DNA of 46,337 nt from Enterococcus villorum (GTDB lineage Bacteria; Bacillota; Bacilli; Lactobacillales; Enterococcaceae), in NCBI RefSeq assembly GCF_007990225.1, contig NZ_BJWF01000020.1, positions 1 to 46,337 on the forward strand, written 5' to 3'. The translations under genes and the position numbers were made by a program. Shown here in pieces: positions 25,160 through 34,408 of this stretch. The notes below the pieces were generated by a model that saw only the letters and a list, made by a program, of their open reading frames with translations, made no database searches and had not been told where the DNA came from. How positions within the stretch are numbered: position 1 is the first letter of the stretch; every line of letters begins with the position of its first letter.

Positions 25160-26611
25160 TTGGTCACAACTATAATAACTATTCTTTATTTGATTAATGC
25201 ACTGATTGCTTTAGTGACTATTTTAATCAAACCTCGCGATGTAGCAGCCATTTGGGCATGGCTACTTGTACTCTTCGCACTTCCAGGAGTTGGCTTTGTC
25301 CTTTATCTTTTCTTTGGTCGTGGGTTAACTGATAAGAAAAAATTCTATTTAAGACAAAGCGATTTAAAAGAGCTAGAAAACTTTCAAGATTTTAAAGGAG
25401 ACACGATTGATCATTATAATCCAGTAATGGACAATCAAGAACACCAACAATTCGTTGACTTTTTTTCCTCGCTCAATCGTATGCCACTCACCCGACGAAA
25501 TTCTGTCACCTTGCTAACAGACGGTCAACAAAAATTGACTTCTCTTTTAACTGATATCAAGCAAGCCAAACATTCAATCCATATTGAATATTACGCATTC
25601 GTAACTGATCATATTGGTCAACAGGTATTGTCATTGCTTGAAGAAAAAGCCGCAGAAGGTGTTGAAGTTCGTTTACTTTATGATGCATTTGGTTCTCATG
25701 GCACCAAAGCCAAAGATTTTAATCGACTGATCCAACAAGGTGGTCATGTCCATACTTTTATTACTTCTCAAAGAGCTCTACTTCGTTTTCGTTTAAATTA
25801 TCACGACCATCGAAAAATTGTAGTCATTGATGGGAAAATTGGTTACACTGGTGGCTTTAACATCGCCAATCAATACGTCAAGACAACGAAAAAATTTGGT
25901 TATTGGCGAGATACTCATATTCGAATCTATGGAGCGGCAGCCTCTTTATTGCAACTACGCTTTTTAACCGATTGGAATGTTTCTGTGCCAGAGCAAAAGA
26001 AAGTTGGGTATCATCTTGATTATTTCTTTCAAAAAGAACAGGGGAAAGATTTTAAAGAGGCAAATACTTCTATTCAGCTAGTCTCAAGTGGACCGAACAA
26101 TGAACGGGAACAAATCAAGTTATCATTTATTAAATTAATCACCGCAGCAAAAAAACGCATCTGGATTCAAACGCCTTATCTTGTTCCAGATGAAAGTGTC
26201 ATCGCCGCATTAAAAATTGCAGCTTCTTCAGGGGTTGAAGTAAAAATCATGATTCCAAACAAACCGGATCATCCTTTTATTTATCGGGCAACACAATATT
26301 ATGCTCGCCAATTGATCAAAGAAAATGTTCAAATTTTGATTTATGAAGCTGGTTTTTTACATGCCAAAACATTGATTATGGATGATGAAATTTGTATGGT
26401 TGGTTCTGCAAATCAAGATATTCGTAGTTATCGCTTAAATTTTGAAACAAGTGCAGTTATTTATGATCCAGTATTTTTAGACCAATTAGCCAATCAATTT
26501 TTGCTGGATGAAAAACAATGCCTACCGATGACGACTGAAACAGTCAAAGAAATGTCTACTTGGTTGCTATTTAAACAACAAATTTCTCGCTTGTTTTCTC
26601 CAATTCTGTGA
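25160..26611 (+). CDS. cls: Cardiolipin synthase
   Basis: A 483-residue phospholipase D-family enzyme that joins two phosphatidylglycerols into cardiolipin at the membrane. Two N-terminal membrane segments (TIITILYLINALIALVTILI and AAIWAWLLVLFALPGVGF) are followed by two HKD motifs: HDHRKIVVIDGKIGYTGG and HAKTLIMDDEICMVGS. The TTG start at 25160 is chosen because AAGGAGG lies 8 bases upstream; the longer frame has no initiation codon. It is divergent from the Mn2+-regulated ATPase and ends at a terminator near 26744. Confidence 0.94.
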   Translation: MVTTIITILYLINALIALVTILIKPRDVAAIWAWLLVLFALPGVGFVLYLFFGRGLTDKKKFYLRQSDLKELENFQDFKGDTIDHYNPVMDNQEHQQFVDFFSSLNRMPLTRRNSVTLLTDGQQKLTSLLTDIKQAKHSIHIEYYAFVTDHIGQQVLSLLEEKAAEGVEVRLLYDAFGSHGTKAKDFNRLIQQGGHVHTFITSQRALLRFRLNYHDHRKIVVIDGKIGYTGGFNIANQYVKTTKKFGYWRDTHIRIYGAAASLLQLRFLTDWNVSVPEQKKVGYHLDYFFQKEQGKDFKEANTSIQLVSSGPNNEREQIKLSFIKLITAAKKRIWIQTPYLVPDESVIAALKIAASSGVEVKIMIPNKPDHPFIYRATQYYARQLIKENVQILIYEAGFLHAKTLIMDDEICMVGSANQDIRSYRLNFETSAVIYDPVFLDQLANQFLLDEKQCLPMTTETVKEMSTWLLFKQQISRLFSPIL

Positions 26612-26670
26612 AATAGAAAACTTTTCTGGGACAAAAATAACTATTACTTTTTTCTCATATTCTAAAACTG

Positions 26671-26706
26671 AATAAACAGAGAAAATAAACAGAGAAAATA
26701 AACAGA
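26671..26706. repeat. Short tandem repeat, 13-base unit
   Basis: AATAAACAGAGAA occurs twice in full and once partly, in the gap after cls. It is a small slippage-prone repeat with no evident function. Confidence 0.8.
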
Positions 26707-26743
26707 CACTCTTCAAAAAATAAGCCAAGGTTGACAAAAAAAT

Positions 26744-26780
26744 GAATCCTTTTCAAAATAAAAAAGGAGATTCCTTTTTT
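26744..26780 (+). terminator. Terminator after cls
   Basis: GAATCCTTTT pairs with AAAAGGAGATTC with a two-base bulge, followed by CTTTTTT. Confidence 0.7.
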
Positions 26781-26819
26781 CCTTCAATAGACATTCTATT
26801 TTCGTTTTATAGCTAGTTA

Positions 26820-27638
26820 TCAATCCAGTTGTTTTTCAGCTGCCCAGTGATTGATTGGGCCATATTTATGTCCAACAATAATTTCTTCACGAATCGCAAT
26901 ATTGACATATTCTTTAGCGATACGGATTGCTTCTTCTACTGTTTTTCCTTTTGCCAATTCTGCTGCAATACAAGCAGATAATGTATCTCCTGTGCCATTA
27001 ATTCGATCAGTAGGATAAAATTTTTCACTTAGCCAAAAAGATTGACCAGATTCCAGTAAAACATAATCTCTTACTTCTTGTTGTTTGCTTTCTTTTTTAT
27101 GAGCTCCCTTAATCATCACGTTTTTTGCGCCCATCTTTTGAAGCTGGTTCGCTGCTTGGGCATAATCATCCTCTGTTTTTAACGTACGTCCAGTTAATTT
27201 TTCCGCCTCATAAAAATTAGGCGTCAAAACAGTCGCTAAAGGCAATAATTTTTCCTTTAAGCTCGTTAAAGCAGCTTCTTCTAGTAATAAATTGCCATGC
27301 TTTGTGACAATGACCGGATCCACTACTAACGGACCAAAATCATACTTTTGATAATTATTTACCACTGTCTCAATCAACTCAGCATCCGCTAGCATTCCCG
27401 TTTTGGCAGCTCTTACTTGATAATCTTTTGCAATCAAGGAAAATTCTTTCTCAATGAAATCACTTGGTAAAGTAATACTAGCGCCGATGCCATAAGAATT
27501 ACCTGCCACACAAGCAGTCATGATTGATACACCATAAACACCACGAGTAAAGAATGTGTGCATATCTGCTTGCATGCCCGCACTTCCATCACTGTCTGAT
27601 CCTGCAATCGTCATCACTTGTAAAAATTGCTTATCCAT
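26820..27638 (-). CDS. PdxK/ThiD-family kinase (pyridoxine or hydroxymethylpyrimidine kinase)
   Basis: A 272-residue ribokinase-superfamily enzyme. The N-terminal MTIAGSDSDGSAGMQADMHTF, KTGML, VVDPVIVTKHG, LTPNFYEAEKLTG and the anion-hole motif NGTGDTLSACIAAEL are all present. It phosphorylates vitamin B6 vitamers and/or HMP with ATP in the cytoplasm; the family does not separate cleanly by sequence, and the C-terminal YGPINHW resembles the Gram-positive PdxK group. The start at 27638 is chosen over the one nine bases upstream because AAAGGG is properly spaced only from it. A TTGATT/TATAGT promoter seems to precede it. Confidence 0.88.
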   Translation of the reverse strand: MDKQFLQVMTIAGSDSDGSAGMQADMHTFFTRGVYGVSIMTACVAGNSYGIGASITLPSDFIEKEFSLIAKDYQVRAAKTGMLADAELIETVVNNYQKYDFGPLVVDPVIVTKHGNLLLEEAALTSLKEKLLPLATVLTPNFYEAEKLTGRTLKTEDDYAQAANQLQKMGAKNVMIKGAHKKESKQQEVRDYVLLESGQSFWLSEKFYPTDRINGTGDTLSACIAAELAKGKTVEEAIRIAKEYVNIAIREEIIVGHKYGPINHWAAEKQLD

Positions 27639-27807
27639 TTGTACCATCCCTTTTATCTAGCTTCAATTATTTTCTTTCCCATTCACTATACCACTTCGCA
27701 AGTGATGCAATCAACTTGATCGAACGAACAGATGCCGTTTGTCTTTCCGATCATGAATAAGAAGAATGAGCAATAAAAGTGATGAAACATCAGACTATCT
27801 AAAAACT

Positions 27808-27861
27808 GAGGTGCTCCCAAAAAGTTTTACGTTTTCACGTGCATCTTTTTGGGAGCGCCTC
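27808..27861 (-). terminator. Long terminator after the universal stress protein gene
   Basis: GAGGTGCTCCCAAAAAG pairs with CTTTTTGGGAGCGCCTC with one mismatch; the loop holds an ACGT/ACGT inner pairing. On the minus strand AGTTTTT follows. Confidence 0.85.
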
Positions 27862-27897
27862 ACTTCTGTCAGAAACTCTAAATCAAAATCATTAGAA

Positions 27898-28338
27898 TTA
27901 TTTTACTACTAATACATTACACGGTGCATGGGTAACAACATAAGAAGTCGTGGAGCCGACTAATACCCGTTCAACGGCGTTCAATCCTGTAGCACCCATA
28001 ACAATCAAGTCAATTTTTTCTTTTGATTCATTAAAATTTGCAATTAAAGTCTTCGGATATCCATATAAAATATACGTTTCAATATCTGTTAATCCTTTTT
28101 CGATGGCTAAATTGCGATGTTCCTTCATTTGATTTTCTGCTACTTCATCTAATTCTTCTTGCAAATTAGTCGTTACAAAAGCAAAATCACCATAATAGTT
28201 ACCAGTTACTTCATTTACATATAAAATATGCAGTTTTGCATGGTTTCTTTTAGCAATTGTGACCGCTTCTGCAAAGGCCTTTTCAGCTTTTTCTGAACCG
28301 TCAATTGCAACTAATATGTTTTGATACGTATCTACCAT
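27898..28338 (-). CDS. Universal stress protein, UspA family
   Basis: A 146-residue single-domain cytoplasmic protein. It begins with the strand NILVAIDGSEKAEKAF and has the ATP-binding loop VMGATGLNAVERVLVGSTTSYVV (pattern G-2x-G-9x-G-S/T) followed by HAPCNVLVV. AAAGGAGG lies 8 bases before the ATG. A promoter TTGTTC (28384-28389) to TACACT (28361-28366) with a 17-base spacer stands upstream. Members bind ATP and help survival under stress. Confidence 0.94.
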   Translation of the reverse strand: MVDTYQNILVAIDGSEKAEKAFAEAVTIAKRNHAKLHILYVNEVTGNYYGDFAFVTTNLQEELDEVAENQMKEHRNLAIEKGLTDIETYILYGYPKTLIANFNESKEKIDLIVMGATGLNAVERVLVGSTTSYVVTHAPCNVLVVK

Positions 28339-28360
28339 TGAAACCGCCTCCTTTAAAATA

Positions 28361-28389
28361 AGTGTAGCATGATTATTTTATTGGAACAA
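28361..28389 (-). promoter_or_regulatory. Promoter of the universal stress protein gene
   Basis: On the minus strand TTGTTC and TACACT are separated by 17 bases, ending about 20 bases before the ribosome site. Confidence 0.65.
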
Positions 28390-28428
28390 ATAATTAGATA
28401 ATTCTTCCTTCTATTATCGAAACAAGAT

Positions 28429-29811
28429 TTACTTTATTAATTTTGTTTCTCTAGCCTTCGAAGCTAGTCCAGTATCACGATTATTTGTAAGAACAGATTG
28501 TTGAAGGGATGAATTTTTTATATTAGAAAACACCTGAAATATTTTTTTGGTAATCCCATTTTTTTCTTGCAATTTACTCTCTTTTTTAAGAAGTATTTGA
28601 CTTTTTTTCACTTGTGTTCCATCTGCTTGTCGTTTATGTAAGTCTTCCATTCCTTTATTATCAGAAATAATAGCTTGTCTGGAAATAATCTTTTCTATCC
28701 TTTTAGGTTGATTGGACGATGGTTGTAGCATAACCTCTTGATGACGTTTGTTTTTTAATTCGTCTGATATTTTTTTGATTCTTTGCATTAGAAATTCTTT
28801 TATCTCTAAGGAGTTAACTTGCTGATAAATGGTTGTTAAAAAATTTTTGTCTCTTTGTCTTCCTCTTCTAAATGCTTTGTCCGCTCTTAATGCAACGTCA
28901 AGATTCATCTCTTCTTTTAATACAAGGATCTTTTCTTTTTGTATGATTAATTCTTTTAGTTTTATTTGTTCCTCTGCGGTTATGAAACGATCAATTCCAT
29001 TAGCAATACGATCTTTAAATGGTAACTCACTTTTATTCGTGGAAGCAACCACGTACGCTTTTAATTCAAGCTTTGTTAAATGGCTCTTCTTTACAATTTG
29101 TTGAAGAAACGGATCTTTTTTTAAATATGTATAAAATGCTTGTCTTTCCTTTAAAGTTAAATACGGAGCCATTACCGTCTGGATCACAGTTTCTCTTTCC
29201 GTTGGTGTTTTAAAATTTTCAACTAATTCTTTCACAAATTTCTGCAGTTGAATGTCATAAGGTGTAGCTGTTTTGTTGATATGTTCTTTAAAAGGAACTA
29301 TTTTGGTAATCATCGCATTTGTTAATTCACTTGAATTTGTTTTTGTTTGTAAAAATACGGCTGCTCTGACTAATTCTTGGCATGCTTTGTCTTCGGCGAT
29401 TGCTTTCTCCTTTTTTCCGTTCAACTTTTCTTTTTCATTTTTCTTTTTATCCAACATTGGCAAGGATAAAAATTCTAAGAAATCCTTAGTTATTTCTAAA
29501 GAAGAAAATGTATAAAATGAATGCGTTGCTTTTCCTATTTCATCCATTGTTAGTTTCTCTCGGTTATTCAGTGCGACAATTAGCGCTTGTTTATTTTTAT
29601 AAGTGGATTGATGAATCAACTGCACAAGCTTTTTCCAAGTTGCAAACTTTTTCTGTTCTTCGGTTTTTAAATTTGGTAAAACTTCTTCTTCAAAAATAGC
29701 ATACTCTTTTCTTATTAATTGGTTAGAATCATGTTTTTCTCCTAACATTTCGATATATAAATTAATTCCTTCATTCATTAATTTAGCCGTATCATTTGAT
29801 TCCAAATTCAT
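28429..29811 (-). CDS. Unknown 460-aa helical protein, paralog of the 1188-aa protein
   Basis: No signal peptide or membrane segment; it is predicted cytoplasmic and almost wholly helical. Residues about 61-345 align well with residues 426-705 of the 1188-aa protein encoded upstream. The best block reads TVIQTVMAPYLTLKERQAFY here and AAIQTVMDPYLTLKERQQFY there, followed by LTKLELKAYV and NKSELPFKDRI. The last 110 residues are basic, low in hydrophobics and probably unstructured. AGGAG lies 8 bases before the ATG. It is separated from its paralog by five hairpin repeats. I do not recognise a known domain and give no function. Confidence 0.75.
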   Translation of the reverse strand: MNLESNDTAKLMNEGINLYIEMLGEKHDSNQLIRKEYAIFEEEVLPNLKTEEQKKFATWKKLVQLIHQSTYKNKQALIVALNNREKLTMDEIGKATHSFYTFSSLEITKDFLEFLSLPMLDKKKNEKEKLNGKKEKAIAEDKACQELVRAAVFLQTKTNSSELTNAMITKIVPFKEHINKTATPYDIQLQKFVKELVENFKTPTERETVIQTVMAPYLTLKERQAFYTYLKKDPFLQQIVKKSHLTKLELKAYVVASTNKSELPFKDRIANGIDRFITAEEQIKLKELIIQKEKILVLKEEMNLDVALRADKAFRRGRQRDKNFLTTIYQQVNSLEIKEFLMQRIKKISDELKNKRHQEVMLQPSSNQPKRIEKIISRQAIISDNKGMEDLHKRQADGTQVKKSQILLKKESKLQEKNGITKKIFQVFSNIKNSSLQQSVLTNNRDTGLASKARETKLIK

Positions 29812-29912
29812 CCCTTTAGTCTCCTAACTTTTATTTATTACTTAGTAGTAGCTTTTCATTAATTTACAATATTAAAGTCTTCTCTAGTTTTAGAAATTCA
29901 TGGTTTTGACAA

Positions 29913-29972
29913 TAGTGAGAAGAGTATAGAACAAAATATAAAAAATACTTTCACCTCACACTCTAAATATAT
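29913..29972. other. Leader hairpin of the five-copy repeat array
   Basis: GTGAG...CTCAC with the downstream bases ACTCTAAATATA closely resembles the hairpin at 11923-11981 before the other repeat pair. This points to a shared leader that moved or arose with the repeats. The pairing is weaker here. Confidence 0.5.
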
Positions 29973-29973
29973 A

Positions 29974-30092
29974 CAAACGGTGTTCTAAGACTTGCATCTG
30001 CGACAATAAGCCCAAACAGAGGAAAAACATGAGAAGCTATTTTTCAATTTTCTTCGCTAATACTCAGGTCAAAACACTCTTTTCACGACCTC
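29974..30092 (+). repeat. 117-bp hairpin repeat, copy C1 (chimeric)
   Basis: The left half (CTTGCATCTGCGACAATAAG) matches copy B1, while the right half (TCAATTTTCTTCGCTAATAC) matches copy C2. As a result its arms no longer pair well. This looks like recombination between copies in the central conserved loop. Confidence 0.85.
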
Positions 30093-30096
30093 TTCT

Positions 30097-30213
30097 TAAA
30101 CGGTGTTCTAAGAGCTGTCCTTCGGTATTAGTTCAAAAAATTTTAAAATATGAAAAGCTATTTCTCAATTTTATTCACTAATACTCAGGTCAAAACGCTC
30201 TTTTCACGACCTC
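30097..30213 (+). repeat. 117-bp hairpin repeat, copy C2
   Basis: Arms AAGAGC/GCTCTT, GTATTAGT/ACTAATAC, AAAATT/AATTTT and AAATA/TATTT pair around loop TGAAAAGC. The ends match the family. Confidence 0.9.
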
Positions 30214-30217
30214 TTCT

Positions 30218-30335
30218 TAAACGGTGCTCAAGTAGCAACTCCTCAGCAATAAGAGATAAATTTCTAAAATATAAAGAGCTATTTTAAAAATTTATCTCTT
30301 ATTCGCTCGGAGCTGATCGCTACTTTCACGACCTC
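30218..30335 (+). repeat. 117-bp hairpin repeat, copy C3
   Basis: Nearly the same as copy B2 at 12107: AAGTAGC/GCTACTT arms with AATAAGAGATAAATTT facing AAATTTATCTCTTATT. Loop AAAGAGCT is conserved. Confidence 0.92.
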
Positions 30336-30342
30336 TTCTCCA

Positions 30343-30460
30343 TAAACGGTGTTCACAGCATTGCTTCTGCGGAATTAAGCTCGAAAAGACAAAAATATGT
30401 GAAGCTATTTTCGCATTTTCGTTCTTAATTCTTGAAGCAGATCATGCTGCTCACAACCTC
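30343..30460 (+). repeat. 117-bp hairpin repeat, copy C4
   Basis: Arms CAGCAT/ATGCTG, TTGCTTC/GAAGCA and GAATTAAG/CTTAATTC pair; the loop is TGTGAAGC. The right end reads CTCACAACCTC, one base off the usual CACGACCTC. Confidence 0.9.
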
Positions 30461-30463
30461 TGA

Positions 30464-30581
30464 TAAACGGTGTTCAAAAGCTAGCCTCTTCGGCATTAAA
30501 TCAGAATTCATCAAAACATGGAAAGCTGTTTTATTGAATTCTTCTTTAATGCTTGAGGCTGAACAGCTTTTTCACGACCTC
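30464..30581 (+). repeat. 117-bp hairpin repeat, copy C5
   Basis: Arms AAAAGCT/AGCTTTTT, GCCTC/GAGGC, GCATTAA/TTAATGC, AGAATTCA/TGAATTCT and AAAACA/TGTTTT pair around loop TGGAAAGC. The last copy before the 1188-aa gene's stop codon. Confidence 0.92.
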
Positions 30582-30619
30582 TTCTCATAGTTTATCAAGT
30601 TCAATCGTTGAATAAATAA

Positions 30620-33600
30620 CTAGACTTCATGCGCCTGCTGTTCAAATAATTTGACCATCGTCTTAACTGATTGCTTGCGGGTATTTTCACGATCATGTAA
30701 ATGCTCATTTTGATTAATGGACTGTTTAACTGCTTCTTTTTTTCTTAATTCCAGAGATATAAGGGGTTGACTGATCGCATTTTGTCTTGTTTGCGTTTCA
30801 TTACTTTGCATCCGCTGAGGTTCATTTGAGTGGCTACAACTTTGGTTAAGTGATTGATGAGTTGCCTCTTTTATTCTAGAATGCAATGACAATGGTCGCT
30901 GAACCAAATACTCCGTTTCTTTCCTATTAGGAATACTTGCTTGTTTTACCACCTCTGATTTTTGAAGTTCTTTTGGTAATATTTTTGGTATCTGTCTACT
31001 ATCTATGTTGGTATAATTTTCAATTAAGTGATATGCTTTTTTTCGAATTCCATAGAAGCTACCATTATCATCACATCCATAATATTTACGGTACCTTGGA
31101 TTTAATTTTACCTTGATACCAGAAAAATGTGTCACTACTGCACGAAGATTCTCCGAACAATCCCACGTCTCTCTTTCCCATAATTGGTATAATGCCTTTT
31201 CAAAACAGATTGATTTTTCTTCTTTGTTTTCATAAGGTTGTAAAATTTGTTGAAATTCTTTTGTTTCATACCATTGATCTACAACCTTACGTAGATAATC
31301 TGAAGGATTCGTGCATTTAATAAATGGTATTTTTTTCATGCATTTTTCAAACAATTCTTGTGCCACTTCTGGTGCTTCTTGTGTTAATTTTTTTATTATT
31401 TCGTGAGTTGTTAGGTTCTTTATAAATTGATTTTCTGCACTCAATGTTTTATCTTGAACATTCACTCCATGCGCAGATTGTTCAATTGCTTCTGTCAACT
31501 TTTCTTTTGCCGATAGCAGATCATTTGTAAGTGAATTTCTCGACAATTTATTTTCTATCTGTTCCATTTTATTCATTAGACAGCCTTCGATTTCTTCTAC
31601 TATCTCGTCGTGTGTTTCTCCATACTCATCAGGTCCTGTAAAAAACAGTTGTTTCCACTCATTCATTTGTTCTTCTGTATAATTTATACCTAAATCCGTT
31701 ATTTCTTGTTTTAATAACTCCTCTTTATTGTTTCCTTTTTTTTCCTTAAAGTCTACATATTCAAATGCAGCCATTATCTCAGGCAAATAATACTTGATCT
31801 TCTTACTTTCTAATTCTTCTTTGATTTCTTTTATTAATTGCACTTGAAGTAAAGGGAGTCTATTATTTCGAAGGTATACCACTCGCTTTTCTATCTCTGT
31901 GTCTAGTGCGCAAATGGCTTTCAGTATAGTTGCTTTGTTAAAAGATTCTTTCTGTGCCATTTTTTGCCCCTGTGATTGAGGCCTAATCAATAGACCATAA
32001 GCCAGTTTTTCCATTTTTTTTGGCGTAAACGGTAAAATTTGCTGATAAAAATTTGCTTGTTCTTCTCTATTTAGTTCTGAATTTGCTCGTTGTAAGATAT
32101 ACTCTTTCATTGTTGTTGAGTGTGTCTGTCTAAATACCGTCAGGAACAGTTCGCGGTTTTCTTTCATATCAGTTTTTAATCCTTGATCAAATTTTAGCGC
32201 TGTTTCAATGCCCAACTCATCTGCTACTAAACGTACAAACTCTTTATGAGTGATCAATTCTTCCAATTTCGCTTTCTCATGTGTTGGTAGTAGGTAATCG
32301 ATTCGTATATTTATACGATCAATAAAAGGAAGATCACTTTTATTCACAGCAGCCCAAACATAGGCTTTTAATTCCAGAGTTGTTAAATTATCTTGCTTCA
32401 GCGTTCGTTGCAAAAACGCATCATTTTTCATAAAAGTGTAAAATTGCTGTCTCTCCTTTAATGTTAAATATGGATCCATCACTGTCTGAATAGCTGCTTC
32501 TCTTTCAGTAGGTGTTTTAAGCTGTTCATTTAATTCTTTAACGAATTGTTGCAATTGAATCGCAGATGAAATTTTCTTTTTCGTCGGAATTTCTTCGGGA
32601 TTAACCATTTTTTGTATCAGATGATTGGTTAATTCAGTTGATTTTAGGCGTTGTTGTAAGGATACTGCGGTCCTTACTAACTCTTTCATCTCAGGTGCTG
32701 TAACTTCTTTTTCCCTTCTTCTTTCTCCTGTACTTGGTAGAAATAATAGTGTTAAAAATTGCTTGTTTAGTTCTAATGAAGGAGAAAATGCATGAAAATC
32801 AATCACTGCTTGACTGATTTCTTCTAGTGTTAAATTTCCTCGATTTTTTAAGGTCGTAAGCAGCGCTTGGCTACTTCTAGTATTCGATTGATTCATTAGA
32901 CGGATTAATTTTTCCCCAGCTAAAATAGTCTCTTGATTTGATTTATCTAATTGAGAAATAAAATTTTGATCATTTATAATACTAGTTTTAGGTTCTTTAA
33001 TATGCAAATCGACTAATCGATCCATTTTTTTATAAAGATTTTGGGTTTTCATTTTTTCTTTTATACTTGGATTTATCGTCTCAACTAAATCCGAATGATT
33101 TTGTAACTCTATTTGAGGAACAGGGAATAACTCATGACATGTTTTTATGATTTTATCTGCTAAGATTTGTACTTCTTGCTCCGTATCTGGCAAAGCTCTA
33201 TGTTTTTTTCCAGAATATTCTGATACTAAAAATTGAATAAATTCCGCACCATATTTTCTATCTAGTTTATGTAACTGTTTTATTTGCTTTTTAAGCTCTA
33301 CCTTTGTTCCTAAGTACTCTTTTTCTATTTTATGAGCTAAATTCGTATAATGCGCTAGCACTTGCAGTGTCGCCTGTTCAAAATCTTTTAGAGGAAGATT
33401 CGGGATAATTCTTTTATATATAGAAAGTAATTCTCTGATAGAATGATCTTGTTTGATCAGTTCTAAAACCTTTTCGTGGTCATATACATTTATTTCTCTG
33501 CTTATAAAAGAAGTATTTTCCGTTATGAATTTTATTCCTCTTGTCTTCAATTTAAGGTATGTTTCTAATCTTTCTAAGTAGTATCCCAGTCCATTATCAA

Positions 33601-34186
33601 ATTCCCAGTTTTTTCCCCACATTATAGAATTAATTCTACTTGAGTAGCTTGCTATTCTTTTATCTATGTCATTATCAATGATTGATTCAACCCACTGATC
33701 TCTCTTTTTTCCTTCTAAATTTATGTTATTTGCTTTCAATGCTTCTTTTACTTCACTTAGAATTTCTATATTTGCATAACTTCCTTCTTTTAAATTTTTA
33801 TTTTCTTTTAATACCTCTTCTATTATTCCGATCACTTCAAACGGATTGTACTTTGCAGATATTTTATCTAAATCATTTTTAAGTTCTTCAATAACCATGC
33901 TTTCTTTATTCTCTAAAGCATGGTTATTGACTTTTTGAAATATCTCTTCAAAAGTTTTTACCTCATTTGGATTAATCGCATGAATAAACTCTTTCATTTC
34001 GATATAGTCTAAATCTTCCTTTATCTTTTTTTCACTTGGCTGTTCCTCTGTTAGATAGTAACTGGCTTGTTCATTGATGTTTTGTTGAAGGAAAGACGTA
34101 TCGATTCCCCGTTGCTTTTGGCCATTCCCACCGTTTATAGTTTTTTGAGAAAAAGAGGAATTTGCTTTATTTTTTTCTGAATTCAT
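30620..34186 (-). CDS. Unknown 1188-aa helical protein, multi-domain
   Basis: A very large protein with no signal peptide, membrane helix or catalytic motif I recognise. The N-terminus (1-50) is Asn/Gln/Ser-rich. Residues 90-180 (VIEELKNDLDKISAKYNP, ILSEVKEALKANNINLEG) resemble residues 780-860 (LIKEIKEELESKKIKYY, ELLKQEITDLGINYTEE), suggesting an internal duplication. Residues 426-705 are shared with the 460-aa neighbour. Residues 955-1060 hold PSDYLRKVVDQWYE and NPRYRKYYGCDDNGSFYG. The tail (1095-1165) has two copies of a PLSL..R.KEA..QS.NQ motif. AGGAG precedes the ATG. It is apparently its own transcript, with the hairpin array directly after its stop. A role in DNA replication or defence is possible but unsupported. 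Confidence 0.75.
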   Translation of the reverse strand: MNSEKNKANSSFSQKTINGGNGQKQRGIDTSFLQQNINEQASYYLTEEQPSEKKIKEDLDYIEMKEFIHAINPNEVKTFEEIFQKVNNHALENKESMVIEELKNDLDKISAKYNPFEVIGIIEEVLKENKNLKEGSYANIEILSEVKEALKANNINLEGKKRDQWVESIIDNDIDKRIASYSSRINSIMWGKNWEFDNGLGYYLERLETYLKLKTRGIKFITENTSFISREINVYDHEKVLELIKQDHSIRELLSIYKRIIPNLPLKDFEQATLQVLAHYTNLAHKIEKEYLGTKVELKKQIKQLHKLDRKYGAEFIQFLVSEYSGKKHRALPDTEQEVQILADKIIKTCHELFPVPQIELQNHSDLVETINPSIKEKMKTQNLYKKMDRLVDLHIKEPKTSIINDQNFISQLDKSNQETILAGEKLIRLMNQSNTRSSQALLTTLKNRGNLTLEEISQAVIDFHAFSPSLELNKQFLTLLFLPSTGERRREKEVTAPEMKELVRTAVSLQQRLKSTELTNHLIQKMVNPEEIPTKKKISSAIQLQQFVKELNEQLKTPTEREAAIQTVMDPYLTLKERQQFYTFMKNDAFLQRTLKQDNLTTLELKAYVWAAVNKSDLPFIDRINIRIDYLLPTHEKAKLEELITHKEFVRLVADELGIETALKFDQGLKTDMKENRELFLTVFRQTHSTTMKEYILQRANSELNREEQANFYQQILPFTPKKMEKLAYGLLIRPQSQGQKMAQKESFNKATILKAICALDTEIEKRVVYLRNNRLPLLQVQLIKEIKEELESKKIKYYLPEIMAAFEYVDFKEKKGNNKEELLKQEITDLGINYTEEQMNEWKQLFFTGPDEYGETHDEIVEEIEGCLMNKMEQIENKLSRNSLTNDLLSAKEKLTEAIEQSAHGVNVQDKTLSAENQFIKNLTTHEIIKKLTQEAPEVAQELFEKCMKKIPFIKCTNPSDYLRKVVDQWYETKEFQQILQPYENKEEKSICFEKALYQLWERETWDCSENLRAVVTHFSGIKVKLNPRYRKYYGCDDNGSFYGIRKKAYHLIENYTNIDSRQIPKILPKELQKSEVVKQASIPNRKETEYLVQRPLSLHSRIKEATHQSLNQSCSHSNEPQRMQSNETQTRQNAISQPLISLELRKKEAVKQSINQNEHLHDRENTRKQSVKTMVKLFEQQAHEV

Positions 34187-34408
34187 TATGGATTCTCCTA
34201 TCTTTTTATGTTAGTTATCTAACGATCAAAATATGTACATAAAAACGCTTACTTATGTTTATAATCATTTTGTTAGCATATACAAATTGGGATTACCTGT
34301 TACTTTTTTCTCCATTCATTGTGTGACGCAATGGAGTGTTATGGATCCGTATGTGTCTTTCTTTTATATGTACTGTTTTTATCAAAATAATTTTTATTAA
34401 GAACTAAT

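Noticed and set aside
29974-30581. Repeat array as a CRISPR locus
   Set aside because: Units are about 117 bp with no unique spacers between them, and there are no cas genes.
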